This document shows positions 17,738 through 26,690 of a stretch of 32,871 nt of DNA, in pieces. The notes under the pieces were generated by a model. The model did not search any database. It saw nothing but the letters and a program-made list of their open reading frames with translations, and had not been told where the DNA came from. This DNA is from an uncultured Anaerolineales bacterium (lineage in GTDB: Bacteria > Chloroflexota > Anaerolineae > Anaerolineales > UBA4823): NCBI GenBank assembly GCA_937968125.1, contig CALBUI010000284.1, positions 1-32,871 on the forward strand, written 5' to 3'. The translations under genes and the position numbers were made by a program. Numbering within the stretch: the stretch's first letter is position 1; every line of letters begins with the position of its first letter.

Positions 17738-19141
17738 ATGGTTCAATCTCCATCAGCAGAAAAAGATGTCATTTTCTTCATTGTCGATATCAGCGGGTAT
17801 ACGCGCTTTATCGTCTCCAACGAAAAGGAAATGGTGCACAGCCAGATCATCATCCGCGATCTGATCAACACCATCATCTCCGAAATCAAGGCGCCTATGC
17901 AGGTCATTCGCCTGGAGGGAGATGCGATTTTCCTCTATGTTGATAAGGGAGACCCGCTCGTTCGCTGGGAACTTGTACAACCAACATTGCTTGAGACCCT
18001 GATCACTTTTTTCCGGGTGTTTTCAAACAAGATCTCTGAATTGACTCTGCACAAAATCTGCAACTGCAACGCCTGCAATAATGTCGACCGACTCAAATTG
18101 AAAATTGTCGCCCACAGCGGCAAGACGATGTTCTTCAACATCAACGATATTTTGGAACTGTCCGGGACAGCTCCGATTATTATCCATAGGCTGTTAAAAA
18201 ACTCTGTGACATCCGATGAATACGTCTTGATGACCGAATCAGCCTTCGAAGACCTTATGCTTCCCAAGGAAGAGGTGGAAACCAGTTCTGAGTCCTATGA
18301 TGAACTGGGCACAATCGATACATTTATTTATTATCCTCCTCCAACTGAACCTTACCAGCCAGTTGGAGGTTCGCAGTACCCCCAGATTTTCGTTGATACT
18401 TTGCGAGCCGAAGTAAAGAGAGAATATGCTGTTGTTGCCAAAGATCCTCAGCAGGGCTTTCATTTCCACACCGGTCGCCGGTTGGCAGAACTGCTGGACT
18501 ATGATAAAGAACTTCTGGATCAATTCCCTGAGAAGGTGATTCAATCTTTTGCTGGTACTGGTAATTTGCATAAACTGGGCAAGATCAAACCTGGGGAATA
18601 CGTCCTGGATATTGGCTGCGGTGCAGGCCTGGATAGCCTAATCGCGGCTCGAGAATCTGGATCTGAGGGCAAGGTTATTGGAGTTGATATGACCTCCGAA
18701 ATGATCGAGAAGGCTCGCCAAAATGCGGTTGAGGCAGGGGTGGAAAATGTCGAGTTTATTGAGGACTACAGTGAAGAATTACCCGTCCCCACGGAATGGG
18801 CTGATATCATTATCTCCAACGGCGCCATCAACCTTTCCCCCGATAAGGACCGGGTCTTCAGTGAAATGTTCCGGGTTTTAAAACCTGGAGGGCGTTTGCA
18901 AATAGCTGATATCCTGGTCCAGAAGGCGGTTCCCGACAGCGCCAGGAATAACCTTGATTTGTGGGCCGGTTGAATTGCCGGTGCTCTGCTGGAAGCAGAG
19001 CTTGAAGCGAAAGTCTCCGCAGCTGGATTCCAGGATTTCGAGATCACCTGGCGGGATGACATATATCGCGATGCACCTCAGAAGTCTGAGGCGGCTGCCT
19101 TCGGTACACTGGGTATCACCTACCGGGCAAGAAAACCCTAG
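17738..19141 (+). CDS. Candidate selenoprotein: DUF2652 cyclase-like domain fused to ArsM-like SAM methyltransferase
   Basis: 467 aa if the in-frame TGA at 18971-18973 is read as selenocysteine (codon 412). The N-terminal domain (about 5-200) resembles DUF2652, a class III cyclase-like fold, with VDISGYTRFI and RLEGDAIFLY plus a CNCNAC cluster. The C-terminal domain (about 265-467) is a class I methyltransferase with SFAGTGN (270-276), VLDIGCGAGLDS (from 289), GVDMTSEMIEKAR, ISNGAINLSPDK (Gly362) and VLKPGGRLQIADI. The frame continues past TGA as IAGALLEAELEAKVSAAGF and ends with TAG at 19139-19141, a normal methyltransferase C-terminus. ArsM relatives have Cys exactly at the TGA. ATG 17738 with GGTGG 5 bases upstream is chosen over GTG 17729. 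If TGA were a stop, the protein would lose its last 55 residues. Confidence 0.85.
18971..19001 (+). promoter_or_regulatory. Selenocysteine UGA codon and bSECIS-like hairpin
   Basis: After TGA (18971-18973) come nine bases, then a perfect stem GCTCTGC (18983-18989) / GCAGAGC (18995-19001) around the loop TGGAA (18990-18994). The apical loop starts 16 bases after the UGA and has G as its second base. This meets the published bacterial SECIS rules: a loop 16-37 bases downstream, 3-14 bases long, with a G in its first two positions. The hairpin lies inside the reading frame, as is normal for bacteria. It would recruit SelB with Sec-tRNA. The selA, selB and selC genes are not in this window. Confidence 0.75.
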
Positions 19142-19248
19142 CTTTTTATTTAGACATAAGTGTTGAGCTGCAACCTCATGATAAACTCACCTTATTGGGT
19201 CTATTCAACGCGATATATTTGTTTAGAGGCCAACCGGATTAAGCACAA

Positions 19249-20898
19249 ATGATTGCGGTAAATATCAACCACATCGGCCTCACCTTCCAGATCGAATCGC
19301 TTTTCACAGACTTATCCTGGGAGATTCATGATGACCGCTGTGTAGGACTGATTGGTCCCAATGGCGCTGGTAAAAGCAGCTTGCTAAATATAATAATCGA
19401 TGAAGTCACTCCCGATTCCGGCTCAGTTGTGCGGAGAAAGGGACTGAGCATTGGCTACCTGCATCAAGAACCTCGCCTAGAACCTGGGAATACCGTCCTC
19501 CAGGAGGCCCTGAGCGCTTCAAAAGAGCTTATCGGTGTAGAAATTGAGCTCACTCAGATCGAAGATCAATTGACCGATCCAAAGGTTTATGGAGACGAAA
19601 CTGCTCTCTCCCGAATTTTGAATAAGCAAGCTCGCTTATTGGAAGAATATTCCCTCCTGGGTGGTCCCTCATACCAAAATCGCGTCCAATCTACGCTGAT
19701 CGGCCTTGGTTTCAACCAGAGTGATTTTGATCTGTCTGTTACTGTGCTCAGCGGCGGGCAAAAAAAGATGGTCGGTCTGGCAAAACTGCTCATCACAGCC
19801 CCCGACTTGCTCCTACTCGACGAGCCAGATAACCATCTTGATATGGACGGAAAGAAATTTCTCGAGCGGGTTATCCGCGATTACAAAGGTGGGGTAATCA
19901 TCGTTTCCCACGATCGCTACCTGCTCGACCTCGTCGTTGATGAAATTGTTGAGCTGGAAGATGGTCGCCTGTCCCATTATCCGGGAAACTACTCGGAATA
20001 CGCTTACGAAAAGCAGCTACGGCTTCTCCGCCAGGAGGCGCTCTTTAAAGCCCAACAAAAAGAGATCACCCGCCTGGAACAGGCTGCCAAGCGCCTGCTC
20101 ACCTGGGGCAAAGTATATGACAACGAGAAATTCATCCGTCGGGGGCGAAATATCCTCAAACGCATAGACAAGATTGAGCGAATAGACCAGCCAACTATAG
20201 AGCGTAAACGGATGGGGCTTGACCTGGCCGGTTGGCGCGGCAGCAACAAGGTGCTCGAAATTAAAAATCTGGACATGTACTTTAGCTCTGGTGGCAGTTT
20301 TGAAGATAAGATCATGTTTACCGGGTTGGATCTCCAGATCTGGCATGGTGAGCGAGTAGGTCTCGTTGGTCCCAATGGTGCAGGTAAATCCCTTCTGTTC
20401 CGGATAATCCTGGGTCAAGAGATCCCCACTGGAGGCGAGATCATCATCGGCCCCAGCGTCGAGACTGGATACTATGCCCAGGAACATGAAACCCTCGATT
20501 ACGAACGCACTCTCATTGACACTGTGCGCTACGCCACCGCCTGTTCGGAGTCCGACGCTGTCGCAATGCTGGGCAGGTTTCTCTTTACTTATGATCAGGC
20601 GGGTGAACCCATCGCCTCCCTCTCTGGCGGGGAGCGCAGCCGCCTGCAGATGCTGCTGCTCACCCTCTCGGGTCCTAACTTCCTCCTACTTGACGAGCCG
20701 ACCAATAATCTAGACATCACCTCTGCCGAAGTTCTCGAAGATGCATTGGAGGATTTCGAAGGTACTCTTCTGGTCATCTCCCATGACCGTTATTTCCTCG
20801 ATCGCGTCGTCACCCGTATTGTAGAGCTTCAAGATGGTGGCCTCAGAGAATATCTTGGTAATTACAATGATTACGAGGAGGCAAAGGCTAAATCATAG
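19249..20898 (+). CDS. ABC-F family ATP-binding protein
   Basis: 549 aa with two ATPase domains and no membrane segments, typical of ABC-F translation factors (Uup, EttA, resistance-type). Domain 1 has GPNGAGKSS (36-44), the unusual signature LSGGQKKMVGLAKLL and LLLLDEPDNHLD. Domain 2 has GPNGAGKSL (from 374), LSGGERSRLQMLLL (from 458) and LLLDEPTNNLD. Between them is a charged helical linker (about 250-320) with many Arg and Lys. A long C-terminal coiled coil is lacking, so it is not a classical Uup. The role is probably at the ribosome; whether housekeeping or antibiotic protection cannot be told. The ATG at 19249 has no clear ribosome site. Confidence 0.93.
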   Translation: MIAVNINHIGLTFQIESLFTDLSWEIHDDRCVGLIGPNGAGKSSLLNIIIDEVTPDSGSVVRRKGLSIGYLHQEPRLEPGNTVLQEALSASKELIGVEIELTQIEDQLTDPKVYGDETALSRILNKQARLLEEYSLLGGPSYQNRVQSTLIGLGFNQSDFDLSVTVLSGGQKKMVGLAKLLITAPDLLLLDEPDNHLDMDGKKFLERVIRDYKGGVIIVSHDRYLLDLVVDEIVELEDGRLSHYPGNYSEYAYEKQLRLLRQEALFKAQQKEITRLEQAAKRLLTWGKVYDNEKFIRRGRNILKRIDKIERIDQPTIERKRMGLDLAGWRGSNKVLEIKNLDMYFSSGGSFEDKIMFTGLDLQIWHGERVGLVGPNGAGKSLLFRIILGQEIPTGGEIIIGPSVETGYYAQEHETLDYERTLIDTVRYATACSESDAVAMLGRFLFTYDQAGEPIASLSGGERSRLQMLLLTLSGPNFLLLDEPTNNLDITSAEVLEDALEDFEGTLLVISHDRYFLDRVVTRIVELQDGGLREYLGNYNDYEEAKAKS

Positions 20899-20941
20899 AA
20901 AGATCTCTGATAAATCATATACAGTGTATTTGCGGTGAGCA

Positions 20942-21148
20942 ATGCCGATTTCGAGGGCAGCTAATAACATCCTGGGACTCAGTTATTACCATCTTTTGGG
21001 TGGACAGGTTTGTTCACAGGAGAATGTTGAAGGCTGGTTTCGAGCGGCTGGTTACGGCAACCTGAAACGTATCAATTTGCGTAAAGTACCAGGGAACAGC
21101 TTAATGATCGGGGAATTAACCACGCCAGAAAAGGAATTGAATAATTGA
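20942..21148 (+). pseudogene. Probable remnant of a methyltransferase C-terminus
   Basis: 68 codons from an ATG preceded by GGTGAG. The translation contains NILGLSYYHLLGGQVCSQENVEGWFRAAGYGNLKRI and ends GNSLMIGELTTPEK. This resembles the last section of SAM-dependent O-methyltransferases, where a dimer helix is followed by WxxxAGF and a final strand with SLIIGE. No SAM-binding core lies upstream, where the ABC-F gene ends at 20898. I take it as the leftover end of a degraded gene; an expressed short protein cannot be excluded. Confidence 0.4.
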
Positions 21149-21178
21149 TTGAGATTCATATTACGCTTGCCTGAAATA

Positions 21179-21643
21179 ATGAATACTTTGTCTGCACGTA
21201 AACCAGCCAAGCTGATAAGACAACTCCTAGCAATATTTGTTGCTTCCATTTCTGCCATCGTTGCTAATGTAATCTTTTACTTCATACTCAAGAATCTTGC
21301 TGGTGTTGAGTTCATCGCCCCCTCTGAATCACGATCTCTGGAAGTCAGCCCACTGCCTTATACTGACGTCATCATCTTCAGTATCGTTTTCTGTGTGGGT
21401 GCCAGCATCGTGTTCTTGATTACTGCGAACATAGCCCGACGAGCTGCATCAATATTTGTGGGGGTTTCAATAGTGGTACTAATTCTTTCCTTATTCATGC
21501 CCCTCAAAATTCCAACCCCACCCATACCGATGGCAACCAAACTGAGCCTGGCTGCAATGCATATCGTTGGCGCTGCTGTGATTGTGCCTTTGCTTGTCGT
21601 AATCGGTTTACCAATTACCTCTATCGATCCGGAAGAAATTTAA
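21179..21643 (+). CDS. Small four-helix membrane protein (DUF6069-like)
   Basis: 154 aa from ATG 21179; an in-frame TTG at 21149 would add ten residues. Four hydrophobic helices are visible (about 15-38, 62-85, 90-110 and 122-145), with an extracytoplasmic loop rich in Ser and Glu between helices 1 and 2. The arrangement, including the helix 3 region with TANIARRAAS, resembles the DUF6069 family of unknown function. No catalytic motif is visible. It follows the methyltransferase remnant directly. Confidence 0.65.
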   Translation: MNTLSARKPAKLIRQLLAIFVASISAIVANVIFYFILKNLAGVEFIAPSESRSLEVSPLPYTDVIIFSIVFCVGASIVFLITANIARRAASIFVGVSIVVLILSLFMPLKIPTPPIPMATKLSLAAMHIVGAAVIVPLLVVIGLPITSIDPEEI

Positions 21644-21887
21644 AGGAGAATTCTTCAGGATAAAGAACAATCCAGAGAAAGGCCAAAATTTCCACAATAA
21701 TAATGACGCTTGAAGTATAGTAAATTCTGGGGGCAGCTCATTTATTGAGAACCAAAACAAAATAGTTATCAGTCTAACAATTGAGCGTATAATTTAATTG
21801 GTTCACATACGAATAATATACAATTTAATATGACTTTTATTGACTTTTTCATATATTCAAAATTCAGGATAATTTGAGAGCAACAAG

Positions 21888-22721
21888 ATGCATACAACCC
21901 ACCAGCAGGATACTGGTTTGCCAATCAAGCAATCCCTCAGACTTGCCTACCTGATTTCTCTCATGATTGCAATGGTGATGATCATTGCTTCTGTGATTGG
22001 AATCATGTTGCAATCATCAATTTACCCAACAGAAGATCTACAACGGATTTTCATGCCAAACGACGTGGTGAATCTACTCATTGGCGTTCCGATCCTGCTT
22101 GGGTCAATGTGGTTCACTCATAGAGGCAGACTTATCGGATTACTTTTCTGGCCGGGAGCTCTGTTATATGTGTTTTATAACTACGTGGCCTATTTATTCG
22201 CAATGCAATTCAATTTTCTCTTTCTGCTCTACTTAAGCCTGGTTACTTTGAGCGCATATACGATCATTGGACTTGTCGCAAATATAGATGGTTCCTCGGT
22301 AAAGGGACAGCTCAGCGATTATGTACCGGAGAGATTGGCTGGAGGAGTAATAACAGGTCTGGGTCTCTTATTCCTAATAAGGGTATTAGCAGTAATGATT
22401 CTTGCCATCACCAACCAGACAGAGATCGACCGGGTCGAACTTTCAGTCTTGATCGCGGATTTCTTGGTCAGCCCGGCGATGATCGTGGGAGGGATTTTCC
22501 TGTGGCGGAAGAAGGCCCTGGGTTACGTCTCAGGAACAGGATTGCTCTTCCAATTGAGCATGCTCTTTATCGGGTTAATTATTTTCATGATCTTACAACC
22601 GCTGATAACTGCAGCGCCTTTCATCTTGATAGATATCATCGTAGTACTTCTCATGGGCCTGGTCTGCTTCATTCCTTTTGGGTTATTTTTGCGAGGGGTC
22701 ATTTCAACGGGCAGGCGTTAG
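21888..22721 (+). CDS. Uncharacterised multi-pass membrane protein
   Basis: 277 aa with about seven hydrophobic helices spread over the length (first about 18-42, last about 245-270) and short loops. No charged catalytic motif, signal or soluble domain is visible, and I do not recognise the family. The ATG at 21888 follows GAGAGCAACAAG. A TATAAT at 21788-21793 with TTATCA 16 bases upstream is a possible promoter. The preceding 240 bases (21644-21887) are AT-rich and carry no gene that I can see. Confidence 0.75.
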   Translation: MHTTHQQDTGLPIKQSLRLAYLISLMIAMVMIIASVIGIMLQSSIYPTEDLQRIFMPNDVVNLLIGVPILLGSMWFTHRGRLIGLLFWPGALLYVFYNYVAYLFAMQFNFLFLLYLSLVTLSAYTIIGLVANIDGSSVKGQLSDYVPERLAGGVITGLGLLFLIRVLAVMILAITNQTEIDRVELSVLIADFLVSPAMIVGGIFLWRKKALGYVSGTGLLFQLSMLFIGLIIFMILQPLITAAPFILIDIIVVLLMGLVCFIPFGLFLRGVISTGRR

Positions 22722-22743
22722 TTTATTAAAGATGTCCGGGTAG

Positions 22744-22803
22744 GGGCGAAGCATGCCTCCATGGAATTTAAAAATCGTTCCTGAATTTTGGCATGCTTCG
22801 CCC
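22744..22803. repeat. Long palindromic (REP-like) element
   Basis: GGGCGAAGCATGCC (22744-22757) is repeated exactly in inverse as GGCATGCTTCGCCC (22790-22803), a 14-bp perfect inverted repeat around 32 AT-rich bases. It sits between the membrane-protein gene and the leuS terminator, where intergenic palindromes commonly lie. There is no T run, so it is not a plain terminator. The sequence resembles the dispersed GCATGC-centred palindromes of many bacterial genomes, which is from memory and unchecked. Confidence 0.55.
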
Positions 22804-22843
22804 TGTTACTGTACAATCTGGACAAGAGGAACTGGGTTCCCTA

Positions 22844-22886
22844 TAAAAAACAAGCAGGCTGTCCAGAATTTAGTGGACAGCCTGCT
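22844..22886 (-). terminator. Rho-independent terminator of leuS
   Basis: AGCAGGCTGTCCA (22853-22865) pairs perfectly with TGGACAGCCTGCT (22874-22886), a 13-bp stem with an 8-base loop. On the minus strand it is followed by TTGTTTTTT. It lies 22 bases after the leuS stop. Confidence 0.9.
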
Positions 22887-22907
22887 CAATAAATATATCA
22901 ATATTCT

Positions 22908-25697
22908 CTACACCACAATATTAACCAATTTCCCCGGAACCAGGATCACCTTTCGCGGTTCATTGTCAGCCATATACTTTGCGATGGCAGGCGAGCTCAG
23001 CGCCAGCTCCTTCGCCTCCTCCTCCCCGATATCCACTGGCACGGAAATGCGGTCCCTGACCTTGCCGTTAACTTGTACGACCAATGTGATCTGCTCTTCG
23101 GCGGCCGCGGCTTCATCAACCTCGGGCCAGGACTGGGAGTGGATAGAATAAGGTTTGCCGAGATTCATCCAAATTTCCTCCGCCACGTGTGGGGCAACGG
23201 GCGCCATCATGCGCAGATAAATATCCACCGCCTCATCCCAGGCCTCCGAACCAGCGGCGCCGTTTTCATGAGCTTTCTGCATCTCGTTGAGCAACTCCAT
23301 CAAAGCGGAGATAATAGTGTTGAACTCGAAGGTCTCGAAGTCGTGAGTCACCTGACGCAGAGTCTGGTGCACTTTCCGGCGCATAGCACGGGTTGTCTCT
23401 GCTGATGGATTCCCGTTCTGACCCACTTCGCTGAACAGGTTCCAGATGCGGCGGATCCAACGCACTGTGCCCTCGATCCCGCTGCTGTTCCAGGGACCTC
23501 CTAAATCCCAGCGGGCGAAGAACATCAGGTAAGCCCGCACCGTATCCGCGCCGTAGCGGGCAACCAGCTCATCCGGGGCGATCACATTCCCACGGCTCTT
23601 GGACATCTTTTCAGAATCCTCTCCCAGGATGATGCCTTGATTGCGCAGCTGTGACATGGGCTCTGGACCCTGCATGATGCCCATATCACGTCCGGCTTTA
23701 TGAAAGAATCGGGTGTAGATCAGGTGCATGGTGGCATGCTCGATCCCACCTGTGTAAATATCGACCGGCATCCAGTAGTCATATTCGGCTGGATCAAATA
23801 GTCCTTGATCATAATCTGGGCTCAGATAGCGCAGGTGGTACCAGGAGGAGCACATAAAGGTGTCCATGGTATCGGTCTCACGCTCGGCAGGCTCGTCACA
23901 AATCGGGCAGGTGGTATGTTTCCAAGTTGGGTGCAGCTTTAAAGGACTCTCGCCTGTCGGCAGCCACTCGACGTCATCGGGCAGTAAAACTGGGAGTTGA
24001 TCATCTGGCACCCGGACTGCTCCATGCTCAGGACAGTAAACAATCGGTATTGGAGTTCCCCAATAACGCTGGCGAGAAATCAACCAGTCTCGCAAGCGAT
24101 AGTTAATGGCTGCCTTGCCCACCCCGAGTTCCTCCAACCATTCATTCACCTGCTGAACGGCTACATCTCCAGTTGTTCCGCTGAACTCACCAGAATGGAT
24201 CATCGTGCCGTATTCATGATGATAAAGAGCATCCCGGTAGAACTCTTCCCCCCAGAGCATTTCCATTAAGGTGTGGGCACCGGCAACCTGGGGTTCCAAT
24301 TTTTTGCAGCGCACTAAAATACGCTGTTCGCTTTCCTGCGAATCCCATTCGATGATCCCGTCACTGAAGATAAAGTACCAGCCAGTACCAACTACCTCAT
24401 TCCAGGCATCCTTTTGCAGGTATGCAGAAATTGTCTCGAGATACGCATCCAGTTTATCCACTGGAATTGTTATCAACAGACCTCGTTCGTCCTCTTCGCT
24501 TGAGATACCCAGCTCATTTAGCGCCTGGGCAAATCCTGGTTTCGTCGTTCCTATAGGTGCGAAGGATTTGGTCAAGCCATCCGAGCGATCGATGACTGGT
24601 AAGATCGGCAAACCAAACTTCAAGGCGAACTCGAAGTCCCGTTCATCGTGGGCTGGAACGGCCATGATTGCCCCGGTTCCATATGTCATCAAGACATAAT
24701 CTGCGATCCAGATTGGAATGCGTTCACCATTAACCGGATTGATCGCGTAGCCACCAGTGAACACTCCCGACTTTTCTTTTTCCGCAGATTCGCGCTGGAT
24801 ATCCGTCTGGCGCACAGCCTGGTGAACGTATTCATGGACCAGCTCGCTTTGCTCAGTCGTAGTGATCTTCTCAACTAACGGGTGCTCCGGAGCCAGGACC
24901 ATAAACGTAGCGCCCCACAGGGTATCGGGACGAGTGGTGAAGACGGTGATGCGCGCCTCATCATCAGACAGTCCATCTGAATCGGCGGTGAAATGCACTT
25001 CAGCGCCGTCACTGCGCCCGATCCAGTTCGTCTGCAAAGTGACGACACGATCCGGCCAATCGATAGTTGAAAAATCCAATAACTCCTCCGCATAGGAAGT
25101 AGTGCGGAAGAACCACTGTTCAAGATCTTTCTTAATCACTGGCGTGCCGCAGCGTTCACAATGCCGGTCCTCCCCCCACACCTGTTCCCGTGCCAGGGTA
25201 GTATTGCAATTAGGGCACCAATCCACCGGCGACATTTTGCGATATGCAAGATCATTTTCAAACAGCTTGTTGAAGTACCACTGCGACCAGTGGTAGTACT
25301 TTGGATCGGAGGAGACCGCTTCACGCCGCCAATCGTACATGGAGCCCATTGAGCGCAGCTGCTCACGCATGCGGACGATATTTGCATAGGTCCATTCTTT
25401 GGGGTGAATGTTATTTTTAATGGCCGCATTCTCAGCCGGAAGTCCGAAGGCGTCAAACCCCATGGGGAACATGACATTGAAGCCGCGCATGCGCATATAA
25501 CGCGCCCGGGCATCGGATGGTGTCATGGCATACCAGTGACCGATATGCAGATCACCGGAGGGATATGGCAGCATGGTCAAGGCATAAAATTTTGGCTTTG
25601 ATTTATCAATTTCGGCATTGTATAAGCCATCTTCTTCCCAGTGTTTCTGCCACTTAGGTTCGATCTCTCCCGGATTGTATTCTTGTTTTTCAGGCAT
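22908..25697 (-). CDS. leuS: Leucyl-tRNA synthetase
   Basis: 929 aa class I synthetase that charges tRNA-Leu, somewhat longer than the common 800-880 aa. LPYPSGDLHIGHW has the HIGH motif at 51-54, and KMSKS is at 697-701. A zinc-ribbon-like region CPNCNTT...CERCG follows the Rossmann start. The editing domain (CP1) shows FTTRPDTLWGATF and GTGAIMAVPAHDERD. The anticodon-binding domain ends QVNGKVRDRI...VPGKLVNIVV. A second cysteine pair in CPICDE suggests another zinc site. GGAGAG sits about 6 bases before the ATG. A TATAAT on the minus strand at 25782-25777 could provide its own promoter. The remains of a second, different leuS with a T-box lie 1 kb upstream. Confidence 0.97.
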   Translation of the reverse strand: MPEKQEYNPGEIEPKWQKHWEEDGLYNAEIDKSKPKFYALTMLPYPSGDLHIGHWYAMTPSDARARYMRMRGFNVMFPMGFDAFGLPAENAAIKNNIHPKEWTYANIVRMREQLRSMGSMYDWRREAVSSDPKYYHWSQWYFNKLFENDLAYRKMSPVDWCPNCNTTLAREQVWGEDRHCERCGTPVIKKDLEQWFFRTTSYAEELLDFSTIDWPDRVVTLQTNWIGRSDGAEVHFTADSDGLSDDEARITVFTTRPDTLWGATFMVLAPEHPLVEKITTTEQSELVHEYVHQAVRQTDIQRESAEKEKSGVFTGGYAINPVNGERIPIWIADYVLMTYGTGAIMAVPAHDERDFEFALKFGLPILPVIDRSDGLTKSFAPIGTTKPGFAQALNELGISSEEDERGLLITIPVDKLDAYLETISAYLQKDAWNEVVGTGWYFIFSDGIIEWDSQESEQRILVRCKKLEPQVAGAHTLMEMLWGEEFYRDALYHHEYGTMIHSGEFSGTTGDVAVQQVNEWLEELGVGKAAINYRLRDWLISRQRYWGTPIPIVYCPEHGAVRVPDDQLPVLLPDDVEWLPTGESPLKLHPTWKHTTCPICDEPAERETDTMDTFMCSSWYHLRYLSPDYDQGLFDPAEYDYWMPVDIYTGGIEHATMHLIYTRFFHKAGRDMGIMQGPEPMSQLRNQGIILGEDSEKMSKSRGNVIAPDELVARYGADTVRAYLMFFARWDLGGPWNSSGIEGTVRWIRRIWNLFSEVGQNGNPSAETTRAMRRKVHQTLRQVTHDFETFEFNTIISALMELLNEMQKAHENGAAGSEAWDEAVDIYLRMMAPVAPHVAEEIWMNLGKPYSIHSQSWPEVDEAAAAEEQITLVVQVNGKVRDRISVPVDIGEEEAKELALSSPAIAKYMADNEPRKVILVPGKLVNIVV

Positions 25698-25812
25698 ACT
25701 TCTCTCCGTGATAAATATCTTCCTTCAAATCATAACAAATGAATAATACATTCAATTTTCAAATAGTGTCCTGGCGATTATAACCATTCATTTCGGATCA
25801 GTCGCAATTAGA

Positions 25813-26634
25813 TTAATCCTCTGCGGACGAACTTTTACCAGATGCACGATGCTTCTGATTTGCTACTGGGGAAACCTCGCGAACCATCGTTTCAAAACCA
25901 AGTCTAACGATCTCCTCTGCCACTGCAACCCGCCTGGCCCAATTCTGCGGGTCTGCATCATAATCTGCAGCGGCATTCCGCTGGCTCTCTGAATCAGCAG
26001 CATTCTGGCGATACCTGTCAGCAGATTCCCAGTCCAATCCTTCAACCCTTATTGATTCCACTTGGAATCCGCCTTTAATAAGGGTTAGAGGCCATTCCGC
26101 ATCAGTGCCCAGAGCATGACCAGGTTCACAATTGGCCAGGATGAATTCTACTGCCTGGCGGGAAAATCCCTTTGACCCCGCGCTGACATCCATTGGTTGG
26201 CCAAGCAAATAGGAAACCACCTGGTTGCTGATAGCTTCGGTCTGTACTAATGCTTGAGGGTGAGTCTCATATGACCCGGATGTGCGTCCGATGACCAAAC
26301 AGTCATGGATCTGAATCACCTGGAGAATTTCCTGCCATTCATTCCGCCTGGTTTCTATCCACCGCAGGAGGCGATCGAAATCAGCGTATTGAATATGTGT
26401 ACCAGGAAATTGCAAAGCTCTCTTCAAGGCGAGGTAACGACCCCAGGACCAGTCGGGAGTCACAACAGCCTCTACCAATTCCAAATCTTGAATCTGTTCC
26501 AAAAGAGATTCTTCTGTTTCAGGCGGCATGGAGATCGCGATCCCAGTATACGCTTTTTGAAGAACCGGCAGCAGTTTAAGGAAACGGTCAAGTTCCCCTC
26601 TTGGATGCCAGGCGGTTGCCAGGGCAATTGTCAT
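25813..26634 (-). CDS. GT-A-like glycosyltransferase-related protein
   Basis: 273 aa, no membrane segment. It starts MTIALATAWHPRGELDRFLKLLP, followed by alternating strand and helix pattern, an IQYADFDRLLRW motif with a DxD-type pair (Asp85, Asp87) and a later GTDAEWPLTLIKGGF. Together these resemble nucleotide-sugar transferases of the GT-A type. The C-terminal 50 residues are polar and probably disordered. I cannot name a specific family or substrate. GGAGGA precedes the ATG by 4 bases. It sits between the degraded leuS and the intact leuS on the same strand, with no terminator visible on either side, so all three could share one transcript. Confidence 0.65.
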   Translation of the reverse strand: MTIALATAWHPRGELDRFLKLLPVLQKAYTGIAISMPPETEESLLEQIQDLELVEAVVTPDWSWGRYLALKRALQFPGTHIQYADFDRLLRWIETRRNEWQEILQVIQIHDCLVIGRTSGSYETHPQALVQTEAISNQVVSYLLGQPMDVSAGSKGFSRQAVEFILANCEPGHALGTDAEWPLTLIKGGFQVESIRVEGLDWESADRYRQNAADSESQRNAAADYDADPQNWARRVAVAEEIVRLGFETMVREVSPVANQKHRASGKSSSAED

Positions 26635-26690
26635 TTATCCTCCGATTTAAACATCTTCTTATTCGTCATCAAATTAAATGTCTCGTTGAT

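Noticed and set aside
18971-18973. TGA as a plain stop or pseudogene lesion
   Set aside because: It is the only interruption, lies at the conserved Cys site and is followed at the correct distance by a bSECIS-like hairpin; selenocysteine explains all three better, though a read error cannot be excluded here.
18954-19166. Separate 70-codon gene after the methyltransferase
   Set aside because: It is out of frame with the methyltransferase, whose own frame continues through TGA with a family-like C-terminus.
20017-20487. 156-codon minus-strand frame
   Set aside because: Antisense shadow of the second half of the ABC-F gene.
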